Positions 33,849 to 44,026 of a DNA stretch of 64,000 nucleotides are shown here, piece after piece. Origin of the DNA: Ascochyta rabiei (lineage: Eukaryota; Ascomycota; Dothideomycetes; Pleosporales; Didymellaceae); NCBI RefSeq assembly GCF_004011695.2, contig NC_082410.1, positions 992,001 through 1,056,000 on the forward strand, written 5' to 3'. Position 1 is the first letter of the stretch, and each line of letters starts with the position of its first letter. The notes beneath the pieces are model-generated. The model saw only the letters and a list, made by a program, of their open reading frames with translations, had not been told where the DNA came from and searched no databases. The position numbers were made by a program, and so were the translations under genes.

Positions 33849-34950
33849 TCAGTTGAATAGAGTCAGCCTAGTCTTCTTCTTTTTCTCGCACTTGAGACCC
33901 TCTACAGCCCTCACTGTTTCCGCACCTTCATGTTCGAGGTCAATCTCCACAAAGCCGTCTTCGCGAAATCGTTCAAAGGAAACGCTACCCTTGCTGCTAC
34001 GGGACATCCTAGCAATGGTCGGGAGTGTGAGGGGAGATTCAGAAGCGTGGTTACAGCTGCTGTTTTCGAGGTCACGCTTCTTAGTCGTGTCTGTGACGTA
34101 GTGTTCGAGGTCCTTTTCGCTCATGTACACGAATACGGCAGTGAAGATGTAGGTAGCCAAGCCAAGCAGACCGATGACGAGGTATACTATCGCTGTCTAC
34201 TTGTGCTTAGTACGGTCTACTATATGTGAAGAGCTCAACACATACCTTGTTCTTGTCTGACCATGGTGAACGCCGAACAAAAGGATCACAGACGTGCACA
34301 GTAAGAGCCAGCAAAAACGTGACCCATGAGTAAGCCATAGTCATGGAAGGAAATTGCCAGATGAATAGCATGATCCAGTGCTGGAAGGCAGGAGTGCGTT
34401 TGTATCGCAAAATTGTGCGCCTTGCGCGCGTCACTTCGATGTCTGCAAGACTGGTGTTGAGATCCTCTTTCACCGGGAGGTCGTCAAGGATAGACTTGGT
34501 TTGGATGGTCGAAATAATGGCCCAGATAGCGCACAGTAGAGAGCTGACGAAGAGGGCGTTTGCAATCCACAGAGCATCTGAAGTCTTAGACCATGGCATG
34601 CCGGCAATCGCAGCTCCTGCACAAAAACTGGCCTTGGATAGTCAGTACCTTTTCGAGAGTGTCGACAGGTTGCTTACAGAGACTTGCACCGATCGTAACT
34701 CTTCGTACTTTTCCATCTTCCACTGCCGTATCAAAGGGATGAGTATAGCCCTGTCGCCTCGTGCGGCACGCATTTCTTTCAGTGGGCGCCATGTGTAAAG
34801 TTTGAAGGTCCGACGATAGGGTGCAGTGACTATCGCCAGCAGTATGAGGAGGCCTAACCTGCACCAGCAACGGTTCTTTGTGGCTATCGTAGTGTCGGCG
34901 GCTTCGTCAAGGGTGTGTGCACAACTTCCAGATCCCCCACATGAAGCCAT
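33849..34950 (-). CDS. Predicted multi-pass membrane protein of unknown function
   Basis: Exons (minus) 34950-34678, 34632-34246 and 34196-33849 give 335 residues. A short hydrophobic segment near residue 35-48 (LGLLILLAIVTAP) is followed by LKEMRAARGDRAILIPLIRQWKMEKYEELRSVQVS. Then come helices at about ASFCAGAAIAG, ALWIANALFVSSLLCAIWAII, WIMLFIWQFPSMTMAYSWVTFLLALTVHV and IVYLVIGLLGLATYIFTAVFVYM. The tail after it is soluble, Ser/Lys/Glu-rich and ends in a basic KKKKTRLTLFN. I do not recognise a named family; the arrangement resembles uncharacterised membrane proteins common in Pezizomycotina. The first exon is the least certain, since the cysteine-rich N-terminus could be a 5' artefact. Confidence 0.75.
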
Positions 34951-35531
34951 GGATCCTGCTCGTACTCTCGCAAAGGACTCTAGATGACGGGAGATGGTGG
35001 CCTTGGGCGGCGCATACCAAGATGTACTGTAATCTGTAGACGGCCAGTATAGAGGGTGGCTGGCATGATGGCGAACATTTCTCTTGTGTGGTTTGCTAGT
35101 GGCATCGTGTTGCGGTCAGGCTGCTAAGACATGGGTCAGTTGGAAGCTAGGCAGCTTGTGATACATCGGTCACATGTACAATGAAACGATGGGGAGGAGG
35201 CCGCGCGACGAGGAACGGAAACATGATGTGTTCAAGGTGTTTGCAGCACATTTGGAGTTGACCGAAACGTCCAAGTTTGTAGTGGGTGGCAGCATGTACA
35301 GCGAGCACGGAACCAGATTGATCTCTAGACATTGGTCGTGATGTGCAACCGTGCCCTGAGTTAGGCGTGTGGGCGTGGGCCTCGTGGAGCATTCCGAATG
35401 TGTGAGATGACTCCGTGTGCAGTCCGAGGCTGGCGCCTGATGCCGCATCGTGAGCTTTGAGGTAACACAGCACCCCACCAAATCACCAACGGTTCTCAGC
35501 AGATTCCCGACCTCCTTTCCCACAGTTCCAG
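34951..35531. other. Intergenic region between membrane protein and GNAT genes
   Basis: About 580 bases of divergent promoter space. A minus-strand open frame (35170-35628) overlaps the GNAT start and has no recognisable protein features. Confidence 0.45.
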
Positions 35532-36056
35532 ATGAGGTGCAGTGTCGAGTATACCATAATCGAAGGGCTGCCGACGCCTCAGGTCTACCATGACCTATGA
35601 AAGCTGGCTGGCATGACGCCTCCACCACTTGAAGCAGTGCCCAAGGCGCTGGAGAACTCGTTCATTGGTATTCTGGCTTACGAGACGAGGGACATGCTGG
35701 ACGAGTCAACACCCAGTCCAGAGCAGATACCAGTCGCAATGGGACGCTTGCTGGGCGACAAATCGCTGTTTCTTCTGCTCTGCGATGTTGCGGTGCACCC
35801 GGAGCACCAACGACGCGGGCTGGGAAAACGGATGATGAAAGCACTAGTCGACTATGTGGATGCAAACGCTCCCCAGGCGTACGTCAGCTTGGTTGCAGAG
35901 CCGGCTGCACAGAAGCTGTATCCTCAGTACGGATTCAAGGACGTGCAGCCCAGCATTGGCATGTACAGGATGCTGAGGAGTCGACAACTCGCGGGCCAGA
36001 CTGTCGAGGAGGGGTCAGGTGGGGCGGTGGGGCGGTGGGGCGGTGTGAAGGCGTGA
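35532..36056 (+). pseudogene. GNAT N-acetyltransferase gene interrupted by an in-frame TGA
   Basis: The conceptual reading from the ATG at 35532 gives MRCSVEYTIIEGLPTPQVYHDL, then TGA (35598-35600), then KLAGMTPPPLEAVPKALENSF in the same frame. Fungal GNAT relatives read continuously through this region with a basic residue at the stop position, so a CGA to TGA change is likely. Downstream the acetyl-CoA site is intact: VAVHPEHQRRGLGKRMMKAL (motif A) and YPQYGFKDVQPSIGMYRM (motif B end). Translation could restart at the ATG at 35613 (147 residues), losing only the first strand and part of helix 1, so some activity is conceivable. The last 16 codons, Gly/Arg/Trp-rich, run into a GGCGGTG-type repeat and look like a recently acquired tail. 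Substrate unknown. Confidence 0.75.
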
Positions 36057-36112
36057 AGGCGTGCAGGCGTGAAGGTGTGAAGGCGTGAAGGTGTGAAGGC
36101 GTGAAGGCATGG
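36045..36112. repeat. Minisatellite of GTGAAGGC units
   Basis: Tandem GCGTGAAG/GTGTGAAG 8-mers beginning at the end of the GNAT frame and running into the 3' flank. Confidence 0.85.
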
Positions 36113-36455
36113 AGTGCGCACGGGCTCGCTGTCGAAGAGGCCGCTCGAAAGCGCACGACGCAGCTGGGCCGCATGGTTAGCAAGAGAGTCTGCACGGGTC
36201 AACCGCGTTGGCCAGGCGTCTGGGCGTTGATGTGCGCGCGGGGGACTTGCAACGCAGGGGAGCAAAGGCCCACCCTGGTGGCATGGTGACATCAGCCCTG
36301 GGGCTCACCACCAAGCCTTGTTGATGCTCAGCTTTCACGCGCGTGCCTTGCCTTTGCGTACTACAAAATGCATATCTCTACTTGCGCAACCATAGCGTCA
36401 TGACCACGTTCACTCGGCGCCGAGTAGGCTTGCCGTCGGCAGCGGGCAGCCCAGT
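36057..36455. other. Intergenic region with repeat and F-box promoter
   Basis: About 400 bases. The left end is the GTGAAGGC minisatellite; the remainder is presumed promoter. An ATG at 36400 opens an 18-codon frame ending in a good donor (GTATGT at 36454), but no acceptor restores the F-box frame. Confidence 0.5.
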
Positions 36456-38948
36456 ATGTGTCAGTCCCTTGCTGCCGTGTGCAGCACAGCGCAGCGCAGT
36501 CACACCCACTCTCCCCTCTCCACTCTCCCCTCTCCCCTCTCCACTCTCCCCTTCACCTCGACCCAAGCAGGCGCTAACTACGCCCACAAGCTCGAAACCC
36601 TCCCGGAGGAGCTACTGCAGCTCATCGCCGTCCACCTCTCCGTCCCCGACCTCAAAAGTACCGCTCTCGCCTCTCACAACCTACACCGCCACGCGTCCGA
36701 CCTCCTCTGGCAGAATGTATGCTTGGTGGACAAGCAGACACTGCACTCGCACCATGAAACGGACGCACCATGGGCCGAGCGAGGAAGCGGCGAGACTGAT
36801 GAGCACGACGATACTCCCATCATCGAGAAATTGCATCTCCTGGCTACGAATCCCGCACTGGCCTCGAAGGTTCAGACCCTCACACACCGCTGCCACCTGC
36901 CCACGCCCAACATATTCGCCGAGCTGCCGCGCATGCACTTCGATGCCGACCATCTTTCCACCCATCCAAGGCTCCACATGCTGCTCCGCCTGGCCATCCG
37001 CAACCTGGTCAACGTGCACACGCTACGCATCGTATACGGACATTGGCACTTGACGACCGCCCTTATCTCGGGCTTCCTGGACCCGCAGCGACCGCGTAAG
37101 GTTCCACTCCGAAAGCTGTGGCTAGAGAGTTGTGCCTTCCATGTGCGTCATGTCCACTTCCCGCACTCGGCCCCCGTCACTGGGCTGGAGTCGATCCGAC
37201 TACGCCGTCTCCGAGCAGACACACGAACCGCGGGAAGCAGACATGACATGTCTTTCGGAGACATGAAGCTTGCGCGAGGAGGTCACTACTATCAGATGCA
37301 TAACGGCGCAGGCGCTTGGCTCGGCACCACAGTCGTTTTCTCGCGCGAAGGCCTTCCAGATCAGCTAGCGATGCCTACGCCAGAAGAGCTGGCGGAGAAA
37401 GGAAGAAAATTTGACGATGCCATTTGGGCAGAGCTTTCGCATATAGCAGAATTTGTTGACGACCATCCTATCGACATCGACCTAAGAGCCTCCTCTCCGA
37501 TCGTACAACCAATGCAATGGCTGTTTCAATTCTCGCAGTCGACTTTGACCAGACTCGATCTGGATTGGATCCTCTGGCGGCAACGGGATCTCCATGATGC
37601 TCACGATGGATCGAGTGAATTCCTGGTCAATCTCTCCTACATGAGGTTCCCCAATCTAGTCGCTCTTCAGATGCGTAATGCTGTGCTGCCGCTTACTAAG
37701 CTACCCGATGATGTGTTCCTTCTGGAAGACACATTTCTCGGCTTCCTCGAAGCACATCCCAAAATCAAGTGTCTTGCCTGGCCGCTTGACAAGTTCTACA
37801 GCCATAGGAAACCCTCGATTAACGTTCAGAGCAGCTGTCGAAAATTGATAGCCCATTTGGCCATGGTTTTGACTGACCTTCGCCTTGACACTTACTACGC
37901 AGGCAACGGAGAGCCCACGACAGACGACAATAACACCACCGAGGCTACCCAGCAGCGCATCCGGCGTAGGAGGTTCATCGCTGAGTTCGCCCCACATATG
38001 CGCAGAATCAAGCAGGTCAAGCTCGAAGGTGGCATACCCCGAGACGAGAAACGTGAGATCCTTCGTGCATTACACTACTGTCCACTGGAGAAGGTTGTCT
38101 TCATCGGCGTCTCCTTCCCCGTAGGTAACACATGGGGCCACCAAGGTGCACGGCTCAAGCTACTTGACACCGGTCACGCCTCAGACTTCACTTATGACCT
38201 CGAAGAAGAGGACAGCGACGGCATGCTCCAAGCCTACAAACGCCGCCAATACGTGCCCGAGGACTTCGTCTTTGAGCCTGAATATGGCTGGGGAGCTGAG
38301 GCACCTCTTCTGCATACTCTGGCCCTGCACCATGCGGACACAGTCCAAGAGCTCAAAATCTGCGGTTACAACGGTTGCCCGATTCTCTCGTACCTGACGC
38401 CAGACACGACACCCCTCTTGGCGCCGCTGATGCAATACCAGAACTTGCGCCAAATTGTAGTAAGCTTCTGGCTGCTGACTTTCTTCGAGGGCTCCTATAG
38501 GGATATGGAGATTGTGCAAAGTTGGCTAGACACTCGTTCGCCTTCCAGCACCGCACTTGTCGTTGTCACGCCTCCGCGGAGCCCAGAGCGCGAACACCCC
38601 GTGGACGGCGCCATGATGCCAGCCCCCAACCCCGTTGCGCCGCGGCCACAATTCAACCGTTGGGCTGTGGCGCTCAAAACGCGCTTCACACCTTCTGCGT
38701 TGGCGTATCGGGTGGCCAGCGATATTGGCCCCTTCCTCAGCCCCGTCGCAAAGGCACGGCCAGGCGGCGTGAGAGTGAGAGCTAGCTTCTGTCTCGGAGC
38801 ACGGGAAGCAAACCGAGTGGCAAACGACATATTCGATCTGGATATGAGGATCGGAAGAGACGATGCCGTGTTGGAGTTTGTAGGACCAAGGGAGGAAGGC
38901 GAGAAAGGGAGATGGTGGTCGAAGATGGAGGGGAGGCAGTGGTTCTGA
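36456..38948 (+). CDS. F-box protein
   Basis: A single open frame of 830 residues. An F-box lies at about residues 46-90 (LETLPEELLQLIAVHLSVPDLKSTALASHNLHRHASDLLWQNV), followed by long Leu-rich sequence without crisp repeat boundaries. F-box proteins connect substrates to SCF ubiquitin ligases; the target here is unknown. The start is provisional. Residues 1-40 are a Ser/Thr/Pro/Leu tract encoded by a CTCTCCCCTCTCCA repeat (36512-36552), and the ATG overlaps a GTATGT that looks like a splice donor. The true N-terminus may therefore come from an upstream exon, with the repeat being intronic. From LETLPEELL onward the coding character is clear, and no internal intron is needed. The C-terminus is basic and ends WWSKMEGRQWF. 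Confidence 0.82.
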   Translation: MCQSLAAVCSTAQRSHTHSPLSTLPSPLSTLPFTSTQAGANYAHKLETLPEELLQLIAVHLSVPDLKSTALASHNLHRHASDLLWQNVCLVDKQTLHSHHETDAPWAERGSGETDEHDDTPIIEKLHLLATNPALASKVQTLTHRCHLPTPNIFAELPRMHFDADHLSTHPRLHMLLRLAIRNLVNVHTLRIVYGHWHLTTALISGFLDPQRPRKVPLRKLWLESCAFHVRHVHFPHSAPVTGLESIRLRRLRADTRTAGSRHDMSFGDMKLARGGHYYQMHNGAGAWLGTTVVFSREGLPDQLAMPTPEELAEKGRKFDDAIWAELSHIAEFVDDHPIDIDLRASSPIVQPMQWLFQFSQSTLTRLDLDWILWRQRDLHDAHDGSSEFLVNLSYMRFPNLVALQMRNAVLPLTKLPDDVFLLEDTFLGFLEAHPKIKCLAWPLDKFYSHRKPSINVQSSCRKLIAHLAMVLTDLRLDTYYAGNGEPTTDDNNTTEATQQRIRRRRFIAEFAPHMRRIKQVKLEGGIPRDEKREILRALHYCPLEKVVFIGVSFPVGNTWGHQGARLKLLDTGHASDFTYDLEEEDSDGMLQAYKRRQYVPEDFVFEPEYGWGAEAPLLHTLALHHADTVQELKICGYNGCPILSYLTPDTTPLLAPLMQYQNLRQIVVSFWLLTFFEGSYRDMEIVQSWLDTRSPSSTALVVVTPPRSPEREHPVDGAMMPAPNPVAPRPQFNRWAVALKTRFTPSALAYRVASDIGPFLSPVAKARPGGVRVRASFCLGAREANRVANDIFDLDMRIGRDDAVLEFVGPREEGEKGRWWSKMEGRQWF
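36512..36552 (+). repeat. CTCTCC-type pyrimidine repeat near the F-box gene start
   Basis: Tandem CACTCTCCCCTCTC units. In the current F-box model they encode LSTLPSPLSTLP; they could equally be intronic or leader sequence. Confidence 0.8.
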
Positions 38949-39602
38949 TACTATCCCAACCTTTGTGTTTGCATTTGGGATACTGCGGCTGTTGTTCATA
39001 TCAATGTAATCTAATACGGTCACAGTCTAGTGCTAATACCACGACGGTGTACATACCTGCTTCCAGCGTTCATTCCACCTCCGAATCATCTCCCACCCTC
39101 TTTTATCGCCCTCTCTCATAAAATCCCCGCCTACACAGCCATCTACAGCTACCCTCCAACCCGCCCTCGCTACTCCAAAAGCACGCTGGACGTCATCCTG
39201 CTCCACGGCTCCACCGTTGCCACACGTAGCCAGCCATGAGTTCTCAAGTATGAGATGCTTTGTTTCCACACCACATGGCAACGAAGCTGCACGTTGAGCT
39301 AAAGGAAAAGAAAGGGGGTTCTGGAATATCACGGTTAGCGTAGCAGGCAGTGCGTGCATGACGAAATAAGCGTACATCACGGGAAGACGGCCCCTATGAA
39401 GAGAGTGAGTGGGCATTGAATTCGCTTCTTGTGGCGGGTTCGTGGATATTGCCCATCAAGCCCCAGGAGGGGAGGTGGTCATTGCAGTTTCAACTGAATC
39501 ACTGTTACGATCGCGTCTAGTGTTTGCGCAAGTCAGCGTCTCGGTTTCCAATCGCGTGCGTGTTTGCTCACAGACGGCCAGAGCAGTAGAGAGCTTCTTC
39601 CT
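38949..39602. other. Convergent 3' region with one doubtful small frame
   Basis: About 650 bases between tail-to-tail genes. A minus-strand frame at 39033-39416 (127 codons) contains a Trp/Arg/Glu-rich segment (GWEMIRRWNERWKQ) directly followed by a GTATGT donor, so a small spliced gene is possible; I recognise no family. Otherwise nothing is visible. Confidence 0.4.
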
Positions 39603-41062
39603 TTACGCATGCAAATGCCCGCAACGATTCCAATGGCTTCCCAGGCAGACGAAGCAGAAGTGGTGCTGGCACTTCCAGCCTGCAGATGGTCAGTTTCTTC
39701 GGCTGGGCACGATGGAAGCGTCGTTGACTTACAGGTCATGTGATTGCAGCCGCCGTTCTTCTCGATGGGACTTCCGCAAGTCTCCTTGGGACACTTCTTT
39801 GTCAGTTTTCCGACTGCCTCCTCGCTTGCCTCTTCGTCCCTTTTCCGCTCATCACGCTCTTCCTGTCTGCTGGTGCGGTACTCGTACGCTTCGCAGGTTT
39901 CGTCGTCGTGGTACGTACCTTCGTGGACAAGGCAGAATCGGGCGTCGCATTCGACGCAGATGAAAGTATTGCCGACCTCTTCAGAGTCATGGATTTGTCC
40001 CGATGCACAGCCTTCAGCTCTGCACCATCGAAAGTTGGGGTCCAAGGCAAGCGCATCGCGGGCTTTGAAGGTGTCGTATCTCTCGAACACGTCTTCACTA
40101 GCGAAGGCTTTGATTTCTTCGTAGGTTAGGTTGACTTTGCATGACATGCCGGGGCATTTGACTTCCTGCCAGCCATTGGCCTCGAGCTGGGAGGCGATCC
40201 ATAAGGCGTAGCAGCCGCCACATGCTTCCGGTTGATGTGAGCAAGAAGAGAGAGAAGGTAGCGCGATGAGAAGCGTGTTGTCGCCACAGACAGCACAGTC
40301 GTGATTTTGCAAGGCCGCCTGGCGGTTTCTTTCTTCCTGCGCTTGGCGTTCTTCTTTGTGCAATTGGAGGGCCATGGCCGCATCGTCCGTCTTACTTTGA
40401 AAAAGGGTAGGTTTGTATCCTTGTTTACCGATTTGGTTTCCAATTAAACGATTGCGAACCTCGCGTGGATATGCTGAGGACGATGTGATGAGATCCAAGT
40501 CGACGGGATCACTCCTAGAGCCAGCAGCTGACTGGCGGTCATCCTTGTGCAAAGCCTGAGTCGCAGATGGGTAATTCCGTGATTGAGTCTCTGCAAAGAG
40601 AAGGTCCTCTTCTGCTTGTAGGCGCTCGGCAAGTCGTCGATCCTCTTCCTCTTGTTGGGCGGGACTCTGGAAACGAGAAGCATCTGTCTCGAGATAACTC
40701 TTGTTCGCAAGATCTACACCTGGGCGCAGTTGTTGTGTTGCTGAGAACTGACTGTCTCTGTCAGCGCAAGGGACACTCACTCTAACCTCAGGGCTCCGAG
40801 ATCGACGTCTCTTCCTCTCAATCATGGATTGCAGTGGAAAAAATTGATGCTGTTTTGACCCTTCTGTAAATGAGAAGGTGTTCTTGTGATCGAAATTTGT
40901 ACGCCGCTCGGGTACGAATAGAGAGTCATCATCGCTGTGATTTTGCACTTCAAAGGTTGGTGGGCGTTTACTGCACCTTCGTTCTAACGGCACGGCTAGT
41001 CGAGCTTGGCGAAGGCGTAGCTCCTGCCTGAGCGCTTCTGTAGAGAGCCTGGACATGTCCAT
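39603..41062 (-). CDS. RBR-type (RING-IBR-RING) E3 ubiquitin ligase
   Basis: Two exons (minus), 41062-39733 and 39679-39603, give 468 residues. After a 240-residue variable N-terminus with Glu/Gln-rich helices (MALQLHKEERQAQEERNRQ) come RING1 (CAVCGD, SSCSHQPEACGGCYALW, KCPGMSC), an IBR (WCRAEGCASGQ, FICVECDARFCLVHEG, C-rich) and RING2 (CPKETCGSPIEKNGGCNHMTCWKC, HHFCFVC). The intron splits the codon after NHMT, and without its removal RING2 would be lost. The cysteine in NGGCNHM is the position that carries the ubiquitin thioester in HHARI/Parkin-type ligases, so it should be catalytically competent. Cytosolic or nuclear; substrate unknown. The gene ends GSHWNRCGHLHA-stop. Confidence 0.92.
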
Positions 41063-41527
41063 GTCGGTGAGATAGGTTCAATGGTTGGTGTATGGTGGTG
41101 TGCGCAGTGTGTTTGTTCAGCGAGCAAAGTTTGAAGGCTGAGTTCGCTCCGAGAATCTAACTAGCTAGGTGAAGGTACGTCTGTCAAAGCTCGAGGTGAG
41201 AGAAGAAGCGCTTGGGTGGCTGCGCTTGCTATTTCCCAGTCAGTACGGCTGCTGCTAGCAAACTTTCACCAAAACATGTTTTGGAATATTACATATAATC
41301 TGATACATCGTACTATCCGTCCAGCCGCCAGTTTTCATAGTGGAGCCTGTCTCGGCAAGACCTGATATCAATTTGAAAGAACGCCATGCTCCTTGCACAT
41401 TCTCGGGGCGTCCCAGTGCGATGTCGTTACAGCCGTGATGTTCCGTTGCTGATCCTTTAGAAGCAAATCGTACGGATACGTTAAGGTTGACAATTCTAAT
41501 TTATTGTCCTTTGTATTTGCTGCTGCT
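41063..41527. other. Intergenic region between RBR ligase and DPP1 genes
   Basis: About 465 bases: promoter of the RBR gene on the left, 3' trailer of the lipid phosphatase on the right. No gene recognised. Confidence 0.5.
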
Positions 41528-43326
41528 TCATATCTGCTGAGGGGTTGTCCCTACAGCGTGTGGTGGCGGAGGTGGTCCCACGTCTCTCCTGTCGCTCAGG
41601 TCTCCAGTCGGTGACATCGTGTTGAGATGGGGAGGAACAAATGTGTTCACGGGCGGCGGTGGAGGTGTAGGGTTAGGCGATATCCCTTGTGGAGGATGGT
41701 ATCCAGTATCGGTCAGGCGTCCCGAGACTGGGTTGTAGGCTCCTCCCGTTGGCTGAAGTTCGTAGGGCTCGTCATCCTCAGAAGATGAGTAGTCGTATGA
41801 TTCCATCCTATGTTGGCGCGCAGCCGTTGTAGCGAAAGGATTTGTGGTAGGCAATTCGTTCTGGTATCTGTTGACCTTGGTAGACAATGAGGAGTCCAAG
41901 GTATTAGATCGATACGTCGAGCCTAAAGTGTCGGAGCGATAGTTGCTCGATGCTAGTGTGTCGCTGCGATCCACTCCATATGGCGCATCCCCCTGGCGTC
42001 TACGTTGTGAGTTTGAGATTTGCTGTCGGAAGACGTTTCCACCATGCTCGCTGTCCCCAGACGCCGCAATGCCAGAAGCTTCTCCACGCTCTTCGTCTAT
42101 TGGACCCAACGACTTGCCCATTTGTCGTAGTGGTTGCACATCTTCGTCGATTGTAATCTGAGGAGCTGGTGGGGGAGCAGGTCCCCGACCCCAGGCGCGA
42201 ATTGGGTACGCACGTCCTTTTTTCCAGGTCTCTGACACCGATGGGAAGTATTGTCGATAGGCTGCCCATGCTACGAGTATACCGAGAGCAGCGCCAGAGA
42301 GGACATCGAAAGGGTGATGACGAGCGTCCATGATGCGTGTACCGGTGATGAGAGCAGCACCGAGAGTTGGAACCATAACGACGAACGTCCTCCAAACCTC
42401 GCCCTTGGCATCCATGACATGCAGTTTTGCGGCGAGATACAGCGAGAGATAAAACAATCCGGCGAAAGAGACTGCAGCCTGTTAGAGGGTCACAACAGTC
42501 TCCACAAACTGCAACATACCACTGCTGTGTCCTGAGGGGAAGCTCTTGAAGCCGTCTTGTAGGATGTAGTTGTCAGTCTGCGTGCAGATATCGATGGTGA
42601 CGAGCACCAAGCTTGTCAGATCGACGGCCGTTCCTTCTCTCACCTTGCATCTAGGAAGTGTTAGCTCTCCGTGTTGCGCTCAAGGGTACCCAGCATACCG
42701 AGAAATGAGATCTGGACGTGGCTTTCCAATTGCGTTCTTCAGTGCTCCTGTGATCGTGAAGGCTGCGCCCACGCTCAGGCCAAGGCCAAGGATACCGCAG
42801 TTTAATTCCCACAGGCGGTCTTTGAACCTGTATCTGCCGCTCAGTCGCTTGACTCCAGCCCTGCTCGTGGGCATGGCGGTCTGGTGGGAAAACAGCCCAT
42901 CAATGACGAGGGTGTAGAAAGCAATGATGACTGCTGGGCCGCCAACGACGATGACACATAGTAGCGAGACGGGCACACGTTCTTTGACGGCGAAGGGGTA
43001 GTGGAGGGTGTAGTTTTGCAGCGCGAAGGGCTGGTGGAAGGGTGGAACTTTGTCGATGATAGTGAAGACGCCGATGAGGACCCTGCAGGTGGTTGAGGTT
43101 AGCTGGGAACTTGGGAAGGTGGTCGTGTGCTTATGAGGGACGGCAGAGCGCTGGCAGCGCTTACACTATGATGAGGTAGTCGATGATATATCTGCATTTG
43201 TCAGTCTACATGTCCAGTTTGACCATTTGACTGCAGTCGTACGTACGAGAATATGACGCGCTTTGGCAGCCGCTTCTTGGAGAAGGGCAGGCGCTCAGGG
43301 AGCTGCTTCGAAGTCCACTCGTCCAT
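41528..43326 (-). CDS. DPP1: PAP2-type lipid phosphate phosphatase, Dpp1/Lpp1-like
   Basis: Exons (minus) 43326-43247, 43191-43165, 43082-42699, 42650-42520 and 42471-41528 give 521 residues; exon 2 is only 27 nt. Six hydrophobic helices carry the three PAP2 motifs: KxxxxxxRP in KNAIGKPRP, PSGH in SFPSGHSSVSF (across intron 4), and the R-x5-H-x3-D type in GTRIMDARHHPFDV. Family enzymes dephosphorylate diacylglycerol pyrophosphate, phosphatidate or lysophosphatidate at vacuolar or ER membranes. The C-terminal 230 residues are hydrophilic, Ser/Pro-rich and end in a proline tract (VGPPPPPHAVG), longer than in yeast Dpp1 (289 residues). The start MDEWTSKQLPERLPFSKK fits relatives. Divergent from the hydrolase gene, 700 bases away. 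Confidence 0.92.
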
Positions 43327-44026
43327 TGTGCGCTACTGCATTCGAACAGTCTCCAAAAAGCCTCCGGCGCTTCCGAGGCGCAGTCGCGTGTATTGAGGAA
43401 AATGTGCAATGGACGACGAAGGGTGTGCAGCTGTCCAACCGATGTCGAATGTTTCGGCGCAGTCTCGCGGTTTCAATTGTTCAAACAAACGCCCTCACCC
43501 AAAGAGAGGCAGTGCAGCGGGAAGGGAGCAGAAGCAATAGCGGCAGGGTGTCTGGGGCGGTATAAAGGGCCGAGTGATTGCTCAGGGCGCAGCGTGCTCC
43601 ATCAGCAAGAAGTGGGCAGTGAGCAACGCTGTGAGGCGCAGGCAGGAGCTGAGTTCACAAGCACCTAGGCGAACCCTGTCGGTCTGTTGATCTTCCAAGC
43701 CCTGATGCGCTTGGCTCTCCCGTGAATCCCGCCCTCGCACTCTGTTAGCGCCCATGTCTTGCGCGTCACCAATTTGACCCGCCATAGAAATGCCGGTCCA
43801 ACGTCGGTGTCCAAGGTGAGGCGGTAGGCGCTCGCTGCTCACACGCAGTTGCTGTGCTTGGGCACGCCGGTGGCGCCTGCCGCTTCGACGGAGGGCAGCT
43901 AGCGCAGCATTTGGGCGATCAGCTTATCCTCCACACCACACAGGGTCCTCCAACATCTATTTCTGCGCCGTACAAGATCCCTCATTGGTCGACTTTTTGA
44001 TTGTGGTACTTAACATCCTCTTCGCC
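43327..44026. promoter_or_regulatory. Divergent promoter region, DPP1-like / alpha-beta hydrolase
   Basis: 700 bases between two divergent starts. Small open frames on both strands (for example 43263-43565 plus) are not protein-like. No specific sites assigned. Confidence 0.45.

Noticed and set aside
39409..40129. Plus-strand frames opposite the RBR ligase
   Set aside because: Antisense of cysteine-rich RING/IBR sequence, broken into several overlapping frames.
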